DNA from: Candidatus Dojkabacteria bacterium
Lineage (GTDB): Bacteria > Patescibacteriota > Dojkabacteria > B142 > JAFGMG01
DNA: 33,189 bases
Reading direction: 5' to 3'
Assembly: GCA_016927655.1 (NCBI GenBank)
Contig: JAFGMG010000011.1
Span: 1-33,189, forward strand
How positions within the stretch are numbered: the first letter of the stretch is position 1; each line of letters starts with the position of its first letter. Made by a program: the position numbers and the translations under genes. Shown here piece by piece: positions 23,807 to 32,296 of the stretch. The notes beneath the pieces are model-generated. The model saw only the letters and a program-made list of their open reading frames with translations. It searched no databases and was not told where the DNA came from.

Positions 23807-25600
23807 ATGCAAAAATATTTGCGAATTACAATTCTTTTTGCCCTTTTAGTTACTGGAACCTTTCCAATAATACCTGTTCAAGCTGCCGGCAAGTTTGAAA
23901 CTACAGTAAAACGCGAATACTATTTAAACGAGGATTTGAGCGTCCAGGTAAAGGAAGTTGAAACCATTCGCAATAATACTTCCAATCTTTATATACCGGC
24001 AGGAAGCGAGAAAGAATTTGATATTCTGGCAATTGAACAGGATGATCCCAGTAATAAGGATGTTCTTACCAGATCGGCAGGAACCGTTTCGCTGAAATAC
24101 AATTCTTCGAATTTAAGTTTTACAAAAAGTATCGGGGCAAATTCTACTGTGCTCGCTGCAAGATTTCCCTACAGTGTGGATCCGGGCGAATCCATCAGTT
24201 TTACTCTTGAATATACGCACTATGGTCTGATGGAGGAAAATGGTGCCTTGCGTGATTTCTTTTTGAATGGATTCGCTAGTTCAAGCGTATTTGAAGATGG
24301 ATCAAACAAGACGACGTATCAGACACTAGTTTATGTCCCCAGCACTTTCAAAGAGAAAAATTTTGTGCTGCCTGGATCTGCTGCGATTTCAACAAGTGGT
24401 GACTATAATCTCTACACTTTTGATCAAAACTCTCTTCTTGATCATTATATCTGGCTTCAGTTTGGCAAAACACAGTTTTATCATTTCAAGGTTTCGCAGC
24501 CGATTGATAATTCCGAAAGTGTAAATACCGGTAATTTAAATTTGTATGAAATTGTAATTCCAAGAGATGTGGACGAGGCTCAGGTGAGGCAGCGGGTTTT
24601 TTATTCGAATATCTCACCTGAGCCGAGTTGGATCAAAGAGGATGAAGATGGGAATCTGATTGCAGGATTTAAGTTGAAAAGTAATTTTAAAGGGATAATT
24701 GAAATCGAGGGTTATGCGCAAATTGACAAAAATAATGAACTAAGCTCCAAGCTTGGAACATTGGATGAAATTGATGTAAATAAGTTTTCGAGATACCTCG
24801 GGGATGCTCAATATTGGGAGGTCGATCAGCTCAAATCCAAAGCGGAAGAAATTCGCGGGGATGAGACTGATATCTCGAATATTATTGATAAAACCTACAA
24901 ATTTGTAGTCGATAAAATTGATTATTCTGAGGTTAAAAGGTTTGGCTTGAATGAGCGCCAGGGTGCCGCTCAGACTCTTAATGGTGGTGCTGCCGTGTGT
25001 ATGGAATACTCTGATTTGTTTTTAACTTTGATGCGCGGACAGGGAATACCGTCTAGAGCGGCCTTTGGTTATGGCTATGATCCGAAACTTGCAGCGGATG
25101 GTCAGGAAGCTCATCAATGGGTGGAGGTCTATTCTCCCGCATTAGAAAAATGGATTGGTGTGGATGTCACCTGGGGCGAAAATGGAGATTCACTTGTTGG
25201 CGGCGACATGAATCATCTTTATACACATGTAGCGAGTCTTTCTCCAAATGAGCCGCCGATTATTGCCGGTCAGGGTTTTGGTGACTTGTCTCTTGACTCA
25301 GCGGATTATGAAATTGAAGTCCTTCCATCGATCTCAAATCCGGAGAGCTTGCAAACGCAGCAAGATCTGCTTGGGAAATATGTTTATAGAGATGGAGGAA
25401 TAAGCGGAACGGTTTTCGATACCGTAAATTCAAAGATTGATGCAATTATTACAAATCTGCTCGAAGGGGAACCACTTTCTGTTGATCAAATTGCAATTCT
25501 AAGTCTTGGCGGGATATTACTTGTTTTTATCAGTTTTGGTGGCCTAAGTTTCTTAATGAGTTTAACTAAAAGAAGAAGCCAGGCAAAATTGCAGAACTGA
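23807..25600 (+). CDS. Secreted, membrane-anchored transglutaminase-like protein
   Basis: A 597-aa protein with a signal peptide (residues 1-27, cleavage after VQAA) and a beta-rich N-terminal region (30-310), with 'REYYLNEDLSVQVKEV' as in archaeal and CPR transglutaminase-like surface proteins. The transglutaminase core has catalytic C398 (GGAAVCMEYSDL), H436 (EAHQWVEVY) and D453 (GVDVTWG). There is a C-terminal membrane segment at about 560-585 (LSLGGILLVFISFGGLSFLM) and a basic tail (TKRRSQAK). The topology puts the catalytic domain outside. Such enzymes are proteases or peptide cross-linkers, not always transglutaminases. A TATGCT -10 is 11 nt before the ATG. The gene is single and flanked by convergent or divergent neighbours. 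Confidence 0.88.
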   Translation: MQKYLRITILFALLVTGTFPIIPVQAAGKFETTVKREYYLNEDLSVQVKEVETIRNNTSNLYIPAGSEKEFDILAIEQDDPSNKDVLTRSAGTVSLKYNSSNLSFTKSIGANSTVLAARFPYSVDPGESISFTLEYTHYGLMEENGALRDFFLNGFASSSVFEDGSNKTTYQTLVYVPSTFKEKNFVLPGSAAISTSGDYNLYTFDQNSLLDHYIWLQFGKTQFYHFKVSQPIDNSESVNTGNLNLYEIVIPRDVDEAQVRQRVFYSNISPEPSWIKEDEDGNLIAGFKLKSNFKGIIEIEGYAQIDKNNELSSKLGTLDEIDVNKFSRYLGDAQYWEVDQLKSKAEEIRGDETDISNIIDKTYKFVVDKIDYSEVKRFGLNERQGAAQTLNGGAAVCMEYSDLFLTLMRGQGIPSRAAFGYGYDPKLAADGQEAHQWVEVYSPALEKWIGVDVTWGENGDSLVGGDMNHLYTHVASLSPNEPPIIAGQGFGDLSLDSADYEIEVLPSISNPESLQTQQDLLGKYVYRDGGISGTVFDTVNSKIDAIITNLLEGEPLSVDQIAILSLGGILLVFISFGGLSFLMSLTKRRSQAKLQN

Positions 25601-25640
25601 TTTTATCGAGCTAGACTAGGGTTGGTAATTTGAGCTTAGT

Positions 25641-25922
25641 CTAATCGAGCGAGTAGGTAATTCGTATTCCAAGACTTTTTAGTACTTTTAACACGGTGTC
25701 GAATCTGACTGGTTTGTAGTTTTCAATTTTTGAGATTGACTTGTAACTAACATTTGCCGATCGGGCAAGTTCTGTAGTTGTCATGAATCTTTTTTCTCGA
25801 AGTTTTCTGACATGGGATGCAAGGCGAACTCTTTCGTCTTTGATATGACGCTCTATTCTGGTATTTTCCTTGTTAGTTTCTAGTAAGTTTTTGAACTCCA
25901 CCAGTTTTGCTCGCTTTCTCAT
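25641..25922 (-). CDS. XRE-family helix-turn-helix regulator
   Basis: A 93-aa protein. The N-terminal 40 residues form a charged helix (KRAKLVEFKNLLETNKENTRIERHIKDE in order). The HTH is in the second half: 'TTTELARSANVSYKSISKIENYKPVRFDTVLKVLKSLGI', where 'TELARSANVSYKSISKIE' is the typical XRE helix-turn-helix. A perfect 14-bp palindrome ends 2 bp before its ATG, consistent with autorepression. HigA-like antitoxins look similar, but no toxin gene is adjacent, so an orphan regulator is the safer reading. It is convergent with the transglutaminase-like gene. Confidence 0.85.
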   Translation of the reverse strand: MRKRAKLVEFKNLLETNKENTRIERHIKDERVRLASHVRKLREKRFMTTTELARSANVSYKSISKIENYKPVRFDTVLKVLKSLGIRITYSLD

Positions 25923-25924
25923 CG

Positions 25925-25938
25925 TAACCGATCGGTTA
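25925..25938. promoter_or_regulatory. Palindromic operator of the XRE regulator
   Basis: TAACCGATCGGTTA, a perfect 14-bp palindrome just before the ATG at 25922. On the minus strand TATAAC overlaps its edge and may be the -10. Confidence 0.6.
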
Positions 25939-25988
25939 TAAAGACTAAGTATGGTTGAGGCAGTAAGTAGTAATTGGAGTATATCATA

Positions 25989-27728
25989 TTACATCTTCTC
26001 CACAGTCTTGATTCCCATTAGGTCAAGTCCTCGTTTTAGTACGAGCGAAGTGGCTTTGACTAAGGCCAATCGGAAATTCCTAATTTCTTTTTCGTTCTCT
26101 TTCAAAACAATATTATTTTTATAGAAGCTGTTGAATTTTTGCGAAAGTTCGAAAAGATAAGTTGCTATATAATTTGGCATATATTCTTTACTTGCTGCTT
26201 CGACGACTTCTGGGAATCTTTCGAGCCATTTGAGTAGTTTCTCTTCTTCGGCTGACAGTTTCTGGGTGTACTTGGCGGCATCAAACTCAACCTTTCCGGC
26301 TTTTTCATTGTTTCCTCCCTCTCGCAAAATCGAAGCAGCCCTGGCATAAGTGTACTGAATGTAAGGTCCGGAATCGCCTTCGAAGTTCACACTTTCTTCC
26401 AGATCAAACGCCAGATATTTAAATGGGCTGATTTTTAAAAATGACCATTTGATCGCACCAACCCCAACTATTTCCGCAGTTTCTTCTTTTCCATCGATTT
26501 CTTCCCTATCTTTTATTATTTCGCCAATTCTTTCGTGAGCAATATTCAAAATATCATTGCCAAGAACCACATTTCCTTTTCTTGAGCTCATCTTGCCCTT
26601 TTTGAGCCCAACGAATTCGTAGGCGTTATGATATTGACGATTCTTGAATTCTTCTGGCCAGAGAAGTTCTTTTACTTTGAATGTGACTGCGAAGAAGCTT
26701 TTTTGTTCTACCGCGACATTGTGTATATGTAGATCGACTATACCGTATTCCCTATTTTTTAATACCGCCAATCCAAGCTCTTTTCCTTCATAGGTTGGTA
26801 AACCCTGAGAATTTACGAAAACGCGTATGTCCAAACCGTATTCCTCTCCATTAAAGATCAGTGCTCCATCACTTTCTTTCAAAATTCTCTTTTCCTTTGC
26901 TTTCTCGATCGGTTTATCAATCAGATCAAGTGTCTCTGATTCGAAATACTCTCTTTCAAAGGTTGTGTAAACTCGTTCGTATATTTCATGGAATTTTTCC
27001 AGGCTCCACGTCTTTCCCAGTTCCCAAAGTTGATTTATTCCCGGGTCTTCTTTTGTGTAAATTTTTCTATTGATCTCTTTAATTTCCGCTCGAGCTTTTT
27101 CGTCTTCCTCAAATGCGGTCGCCCCTTTTGCATATAGCTCGCCAAGTAGTTTTGTTTTTTCATCTGCGGTTTTTGGGTAGTCTTTTGGATCGATATCCAT
27201 AAAAGCCCATAAGTTTTTTGCGATGTGCATTCCGACGTCGCCTTGGTAGTTTACTCTGATAACGTCTGCGTTTTGTGACTCAAGCATTCGAACAATTGAT
27301 TCTCCCAAAATAATATTTCTCAAATGTCCGATGTGAAAAGATTTAAATGGATTTGGGTGAGCAAATTCGACCATGATTCTCTTTCCAGAGAGTCTTGTGT
27401 TGTTTCCGTAGAGCTCCTTTTCCTCTAAAATTTTACCCAGATTTTCTGTGTAAATTCTTCCTGGTAGTTTGAAATTTATGAATCCTGGTTCAGCGATGCT
27501 TACTTCTATCTCTCCTTCTAGATCAAGTTCTTCTATAATTTTCTCTGCAATCTCTTTTGGACTCTTCTTCAGCTCTTTTGTAAGCTGCATAGCAATATTG
27601 CTCGACCAGTCACCATGTTCTTCATTTTGCGGCCGTTCAAGCCGTATTTCGTCTACTCCGATTTCATAATCGAACTTTTCTTTTAGCGTCTCTTGAATCT
27701 GATTTTTTATCTGTGTTTTCACATCCAT
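25989..27728 (-). CDS. argS: Arginyl-tRNA synthetase
   Basis: A 579-aa class I synthetase that charges tRNA-Arg. The N-terminal Add-1 domain (about 1-85) is present with 'ERPQNEEHGDWSSNIA'. The HIGH motif is 'SFHIGHLRN' (HIGH at 132-135). 'GLKKGKMSSRKGN' is the KMSKS-equivalent loop, and the C-terminal anticodon-binding helices include 'ARAASILREG' and 'FYKNNIVL'. The insertion 'GIVDLHIHNVAVEQKSFFAVTFKVKELLWPEE' corresponds to the usual catalytic-core segment. Length is normal. It is transcribed away from dnaG; its TATAAT is 6 nt before the ATG, predicting a leaderless mRNA. Confidence 0.96.
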   Translation of the reverse strand: MDVKTQIKNQIQETLKEKFDYEIGVDEIRLERPQNEEHGDWSSNIAMQLTKELKKSPKEIAEKIIEELDLEGEIEVSIAEPGFINFKLPGRIYTENLGKILEEKELYGNNTRLSGKRIMVEFAHPNPFKSFHIGHLRNIILGESIVRMLESQNADVIRVNYQGDVGMHIAKNLWAFMDIDPKDYPKTADEKTKLLGELYAKGATAFEEDEKARAEIKEINRKIYTKEDPGINQLWELGKTWSLEKFHEIYERVYTTFEREYFESETLDLIDKPIEKAKEKRILKESDGALIFNGEEYGLDIRVFVNSQGLPTYEGKELGLAVLKNREYGIVDLHIHNVAVEQKSFFAVTFKVKELLWPEEFKNRQYHNAYEFVGLKKGKMSSRKGNVVLGNDILNIAHERIGEIIKDREEIDGKEETAEIVGVGAIKWSFLKISPFKYLAFDLEESVNFEGDSGPYIQYTYARAASILREGGNNEKAGKVEFDAAKYTQKLSAEEEKLLKWLERFPEVVEAASKEYMPNYIATYLFELSQKFNSFYKNNIVLKENEKEIRNFRLALVKATSLVLKRGLDLMGIKTVEKM

Positions 27729-27734
27729 GTGTGA

Positions 27735-27765
27735 ATTATAGCAGTATGCTGTTTTTGTGTATAAT
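27735..27765. promoter_or_regulatory. Divergent argS/dnaG promoters, both leaderless type
   Basis: In a 43-bp gap, argS has TGCTATAAT (TATAAT at 27740-27735 on the minus strand) and dnaG has TATAAT (27760-27765 on the plus strand). Each TATAAT is exactly 6 nt from its ATG. The two polymerase sites would overlap, so the genes may compete for transcription. Confidence 0.65.
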
Positions 27766-27771
27766 CAAGCT

Positions 27772-29523
27772 ATGGACTCTCGAGGTCAAATCGACGAAAT
27801 CAAACAAAAACTAGATATTGTCACGGTCGCGGAGAAATATCTCCGCTCTATGAAGCGCAGCGGTGCAAATTATTTTGCCCTCTGCCCTTTTCATAATGAA
27901 AAAACTCCTTCATTTTCGATCAATCAAGATCTGCAGATTTATAAGTGCTTTGGCTGCGGGGAATCCGGGGATGTGATTACTTTCATCCAGAAGCTTGAGG
28001 GGGTTGATTTCCCAAAAGCACTGGAAATGGCTGCAAATATGGCAGGAGTTGTTTTAAAAAGTGACTTTAAGCCAAGTCCCGGAGCTGAAAAAAGAAAAGC
28101 TGAAAAAGAAAAAATCCTCGAAGCGAATCAATTAGCAATGAAATATTTTAACTATGTTTTACTTGATCATAAGCTTGGCGAAAAAGCTAGAGTTTATTGT
28201 AAAAATAGAAAAATAACTAAAGCGCTGATCAAGAAATTCCAAATTGGAGTTGCTCTCGAAGGTTATAACAATCTAAGAAATTTTCTGAAGAAAAAAGGCT
28301 TTCTTGAAAGTGATCTGGTCAAATGGGGATTGCTTGTGAGCAAAAACGGCAAAGTCTACGATAAGTTCCGCGACAGGCTCATGTTCCCAATCTATAATCA
28401 TGTTGGAGATATCATTGGGTTTAGTGGAAGGCAGCTTGAAAAAAGCGACTACGGACCGAAGTATTTAAATTCGCCTGAAACTCCTGTTTATAAGAAAAAA
28501 GAAACAATGTATGGGTTGTTCCAGGCGAAAGAAATGATTAGAAAGAGCAATTTTGTAGTTCTTGTTGAAGGAAATGTCGATATTTTATCATCCCATAGAG
28601 TTGGGGTTGAAAATATTGTCTGTCCGCTTGGGACTGCACTTACCCTTGAGCAGTGTAAGCTCATAAAGCGATACGCGGATAATGTGTATTTCGCCCTCGA
28701 TACTGACGAGGCCGGCGAAAAAGCAATGATCCGCGGGCTGGCGCTCGCTCAAGAAGCCGGCCTTGAAGCTTTCGCAATTGATATTGGAAAGTATCAAGAT
28801 AGCGACGAGCTGATTATGGCTGAGCCAGATAAATGGCAGAAAGTCGTGAAGAAACCAGTTGAAATTGTTGAATTTTTTATGAAGAGATTCGCCGGGCAAT
28901 TTGATCTGGACACCGTGAAAGGTAAAAAAGGTTTTGTCGAGAAATTAAGTCCTTTTGTAGAAGGGATCAAAGATGATTTTGAAAGGCAGGAATATATTAA
29001 ACGAATAGCTGCAAATGCAGGTGTGGACGAAGACGAACTAGCTGGGAAATTTAGAATTGGCACCCGAGCTGAAATAAAAATAGAACCAAGCGAGGCTGAA
29101 ACAACCACCAAAATTGGTGCGGCAAGAAAATTATCAAGGAAAGAATTTCTAGCCGCAGTTTTGATCCAGTTTATTGACGTTATAAAAATGCCGGAATCAC
29201 TTGAAAATGTTTTTGAGTCCTGGTTTGTGGAATTTCTAAACAAGCTGAAGTCCGGGTCAAAATTCGAGGATTTAATCAACAGAATGGATTTAAAAAAACA
29301 GGAATTTCTAAAAGATCTCAAAATCATTCCGCTTGAAAAAACTGATGAAGAAAATGTGAATAAAACAATAAAAAGCACAATACAACTTCTTCTCAATCAA
29401 AAAAGTGAAATGCAACTTAAAAACCTACGTTTGAGAATCAGACAGATCGAAACAAAAGATGGGGACTCGACTGTGGAGATGGAAAAACTCCAAAAATTTC
29501 TGAAATCTGCCAAAAAGTCTTGA
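27772..29523 (+). CDS. dnaG: DNA primase DnaG
   Basis: Makes RNA primers for replication. The start is the ATG at 27772 because the -10 box TATAAT lies at 27760-27765, inside the few codons that a GTG at 27757 would add. From there the protein has 583 aa. The zinc-binding CHC2 domain has C38, H41, C59 and C62 (ALCPFHNEKTPSF, YKCFGCGES). The RNA-polymerase domain includes 'RLMFPIYNHVGDIIGFSGR' and the TOPRIM acidic motifs 'VEGNVDILS' and 'FALDTDEAGEKA'; EGNVD replaces the commoner EGYMD. The C-terminal helicase-binding region is poorly conserved. Unlike many bacteria, rpoD does not follow; a small surface protein and ftsK do. Confidence 0.96.
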   Translation: MDSRGQIDEIKQKLDIVTVAEKYLRSMKRSGANYFALCPFHNEKTPSFSINQDLQIYKCFGCGESGDVITFIQKLEGVDFPKALEMAANMAGVVLKSDFKPSPGAEKRKAEKEKILEANQLAMKYFNYVLLDHKLGEKARVYCKNRKITKALIKKFQIGVALEGYNNLRNFLKKKGFLESDLVKWGLLVSKNGKVYDKFRDRLMFPIYNHVGDIIGFSGRQLEKSDYGPKYLNSPETPVYKKKETMYGLFQAKEMIRKSNFVVLVEGNVDILSSHRVGVENIVCPLGTALTLEQCKLIKRYADNVYFALDTDEAGEKAMIRGLALAQEAGLEAFAIDIGKYQDSDELIMAEPDKWQKVVKKPVEIVEFFMKRFAGQFDLDTVKGKKGFVEKLSPFVEGIKDDFERQEYIKRIAANAGVDEDELAGKFRIGTRAEIKIEPSEAETTTKIGAARKLSRKEFLAAVLIQFIDVIKMPESLENVFESWFVEFLNKLKSGSKFEDLINRMDLKKQEFLKDLKIIPLEKTDEENVNKTIKSTIQLLLNQKSEMQLKNLRLRIRQIETKDGDSTVEMEKLQKFLKSAKKS

Positions 29524-29566
29524 CTTCAGTATTCAAAAGAAATAAATTATATACAAGCAGCTCTTA

Positions 29567-29572
29567 TATACT
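29567..29572 (+). promoter_or_regulatory. Leaderless-type -10 box of the small Cys-rich protein gene
   Basis: TATACT, then CAATTT, then the ATG at 29579. The 6-nt spacing is the same as at argS and dnaG. No good -35 is visible. Confidence 0.5.
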
Positions 29573-29578
29573 CAATTT

Positions 29579-29998
29579 ATGCCGTCTCAGGACAAAGATT
29601 ATTCCCAAATCGGAAAAGTTCAAACTGATAATAGCCAGTATTCTCTGCATGAGGATATGACATTCCAAAGTGCTAAGGGCCATAAACAGTTATTTGATTC
29701 AATGGATAATAAATATTCCGGGAGTAAAAGTTTGTTCGGATTTCTTGCAGTCGCTGTTGTTGTTGGAGCGTCTATTGGTCTTGGCTGGAGCCTGAATAAT
29801 GTCGGGGAAAGTAAAACCGATGTCTCGGTTTCAAGTGAAGAATGTGGAAATTACCAGGTTAAAGTTTATACTGCTGATGGGTTCTATTGTCAGGACTGCA
29901 AAAATGGCGGTTTCGGGAAACTTGATCTTTGTGAAAAAGAAAGTGATTCGGGTGAGTGTGAGGTACAAGATGACGGCTGCTTTGTACCAGCGAATTGA
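29579..29998 (+). CDS. Small single-span protein with Cys-rich outer domain
   Basis: A 139-aa protein. A polar N-terminus of about 50 residues (Gln, Asp, Ser-rich) is followed by one membrane segment (about 53-74, LFGFLAVAVVVGASIGLGWSL). The outer part of about 65 residues has seven Cys (ECGNY, FYCQDCKNGG, LCEKE, ECEVQDDGCF), probably forming disulfides outside the cell. The 'CxxC' in CQDC may be redox-active or structural. No family is recognised. It lies between dnaG and ftsK and has its own -10 box, so a link to division is only positional. Confidence 0.75.
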   Translation: MPSQDKDYSQIGKVQTDNSQYSLHEDMTFQSAKGHKQLFDSMDNKYSGSKSLFGFLAVAVVVGASIGLGWSLNNVGESKTDVSVSSEECGNYQVKVYTADGFYCQDCKNGGFGKLDLCEKESDSGECEVQDDGCFVPAN

Positions 29999-30038
29999 TT
30001 TTTCAACGTCTTATCCCTTACCCCTAAATGCCAACTTC

Positions 30039-30047
30039 TGCTACAAT
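30039..30047 (+). promoter_or_regulatory. Extended -10 promoter of ftsK
   Basis: TGCTACAAT, a TGn-TACAAT extended -10, 24 nt before the ftsK ATG. It is similar to the boxes before mltG and argS. Confidence 0.45.
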
Positions 30048-30071
30048 GATTTCTAGAATTACTATTTCTAA

Positions 30072-32279
30072 ATGGCAAAGAGGGGTCGTCCGCGAAAAAC
30101 AAGTAAAGTAACTTATGAAAGTAAGGAGACTAAAGTCGTATTGGGGATAGCATTTTTTGTGCTGGCAATTCTTTCCTTCTTGAGCTACTTTGATGACAGC
30201 TCAATTGTGATCAGCACTGTAAGAAGTTTTTTCGGAGCTGCAACGATTTTTTCTGCAATTCTGTTTTTGAATATCTCCCTTTTACTTTTTGATGTGAAAT
30301 ATCCTTTTTCCCAAAGTAGAAGTCTGCTTGGTCAGACAGTTTTTGTTTTGGGATTGATAATTGTTATCAGTTTGCTTTCCGATCCCGCGGATTTCGAGGA
30401 AAGGGCAAAAGCTGGAGAGGTTGCAGGACTTGTTGGTTTTCATGTTTCAAGATTCCTGGAAAGACAGGTTCTGGCTCAATTTACGGTTGTATTTGGATTT
30501 TTGCTGGTTATAATTTCTATCCCGATGATTTTATTGATGACTTTTTCGGAGTTTATCAGCAAAACTTATGAAAAGATTGCAAATTATATTGCTGCTGTGA
30601 AAGCCAGGAGGGCTGAAAGGCTTGCGCAGCAAGAGCAGGAGGGCGAGGAAAAGGGAGCGGAGACTTTCGGAGACTTTAGCAAGAAACTGGATGGATTTAG
30701 AAATGCTGAAGAACAAGAGGAACCCTCCGGAGTGGATACGGGAGCTTATTCTCAGGGGATTGGCCAGGGTGAGGCCAGCGTTTCAGTCAAAGAAAAAGAA
30801 AGCAGCGAGGGAGCGATGGTCAGTGAAGAGCTTCAATATCCAAACTGGGTGCTGCCTTCAGCGGAACTTTTGAATAATCCGCCGGCAAAAAGAAAGCACA
30901 GAGAAGATATAAAGGGAAGGTCAGAAGTTATTGAAGAGACACTTCGAAGTTTCAATATTAATGCAAAAGTTGTGGGTGCTGAGGTAGGTCCGACCGTTAC
31001 TCAGTATGCTCTTGATATTCCGCTTGGCATCAAAGTATCGAAAATTTCAAATCTAAGAAATGATATTGCGCTTGCTCTTGCTGCGCCTGCTAATGCTGTT
31101 CGTATTGAAGCACCTATTCCCGGAACGAGTTTTGTCGGGATTGAAATTCCGAACTCAGAAAGAGAGGCGGTATATTTCAAGGAGCTTGTAGTTTCTGATG
31201 AAATTAAAAATGAAAAATTCAGGCTTCCTGTAACAGTTGGAAAGGATATCGCAGGGAAAAATATTATTACCGATATCCAGAAAATGCCTCATCTGCTGGT
31301 GGCCGGTGCTACTGGTTCTGGTAAATCTGTTTTGACAAATTCTTTTATTATGAGTTTTCTGATGCATAAGTCTCCAGATGAAGTGAGATTCATTATGGTT
31401 GATCCAAAGCAGGTTGAACTTTCTGACTACAACGGTATTCCGCATCTTCTAACGCCGGTTATTACTGAAATGAACAAGGTGAATAATGCTTTGAAATGGG
31501 CGATCTCGGAAATGGAAAGCCGTTATACTTTATTTAGGGAAAATACTGTTAGAAATATTCAAGACTACAATCAGAAGCGCGGGTTCTCTGCTCTTCCGTA
31601 TATTTTAATTGTGATTGACGAGATGGCTGATATGATGATGTCTGGCGGTGCTGAAGTTGAGGCTTCAATCGTGAGGCTGGCGCAGAAGGCTCGTGCGACT
31701 GGTATTCATCTTGTGCTTGCAACCCAAAGACCAAGCGTTGATGTTATTACCGGTCTGATCAAGGCAAATATTCCAGGAAGAATCGGGATGAGTGTAGCGA
31801 CGCAGATTGACTCGCGTGTGATTCTGGATCAGATTGGCGCCGAATCACTTCTTGGCATGGGTGATATGCTATTTAAAGAGCCCGATAAAAGCAAGCCTTT
31901 TAGGCTTCAAGGTGTTTTAATTACTCAAGACGAGGTTCAAAGGGTTGTGAAATTCTTGAAGGAACAGGTTGACGAGGTTGAGTACAATACTGAAGTCACC
32001 GAAACTCCTCCAGATCCAAATCGCCCTGCCGGGGCGGACCAGTCGGCGAAATTCTCTGAGGATGATTTGTTTGCAGATGCGGTAAGGGTTGTGGCTGCTG
32101 CAGGCAAGGGTTCTTCATCTTTGATTCAAAGAAAATTGAGTATTGGCTACAATAGGGCAGCGAGGCTGCTTGACGAGCTGCATAAATACGGCGTAGTAGG
32201 CCCTGAGAAAGGCAGCAAACCGCGTGACGTTCTTATTTCCGACGCAGAAGGGTTTTTAGGCGGTGGAGATCAGGAATAG
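30072..32279 (+). CDS. ftsK: DNA translocase FtsK/SpoIIIE
   Basis: A 735-aa ATP-driven pump that moves chromosome ends across the division septum. The N-terminus has about four membrane segments (residues 24-45, 55-76, 88-105 and 132-156), then a short charged linker (about 165-260, rich in Glu, Arg and Gln). The motor has 'HLLVAGATGSGKS' (Walker A, about 405-418), 'IMVDPKQVEL', Walker B-like 'YILIVIDEMADMMM' and 'HLVLATQRPSVDVITGLIKANIPGRI'. The C-terminal gamma (winged-helix) domain ends with 'SLIQRKLSIGYNRAARLLDELHKYGVV'. The linker is much shorter than in E. coli FtsK, so the protein resembles SpoIIIE-size members. Confidence 0.96.
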   Translation: MAKRGRPRKTSKVTYESKETKVVLGIAFFVLAILSFLSYFDDSSIVISTVRSFFGAATIFSAILFLNISLLLFDVKYPFSQSRSLLGQTVFVLGLIIVISLLSDPADFEERAKAGEVAGLVGFHVSRFLERQVLAQFTVVFGFLLVIISIPMILLMTFSEFISKTYEKIANYIAAVKARRAERLAQQEQEGEEKGAETFGDFSKKLDGFRNAEEQEEPSGVDTGAYSQGIGQGEASVSVKEKESSEGAMVSEELQYPNWVLPSAELLNNPPAKRKHREDIKGRSEVIEETLRSFNINAKVVGAEVGPTVTQYALDIPLGIKVSKISNLRNDIALALAAPANAVRIEAPIPGTSFVGIEIPNSEREAVYFKELVVSDEIKNEKFRLPVTVGKDIAGKNIITDIQKMPHLLVAGATGSGKSVLTNSFIMSFLMHKSPDEVRFIMVDPKQVELSDYNGIPHLLTPVITEMNKVNNALKWAISEMESRYTLFRENTVRNIQDYNQKRGFSALPYILIVIDEMADMMMSGGAEVEASIVRLAQKARATGIHLVLATQRPSVDVITGLIKANIPGRIGMSVATQIDSRVILDQIGAESLLGMGDMLFKEPDKSKPFRLQGVLITQDEVQRVVKFLKEQVDEVEYNTEVTETPPDPNRPAGADQSAKFSEDDLFADAVRVVAAAGKGSSSLIQRKLSIGYNRAARLLDELHKYGVVGPEKGSKPRDVLISDAEGFLGGGDQE

Positions 32280-32296
32280 GAAAACTATTTTCAAAT

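Noticed and set aside
25609-25665. TAGACTA/TAGTCTA inverted repeat between convergent genes as a terminator
   Set aside because: The arms are only 7 bp with an 18-nt loop and no T-run; too weak to list.
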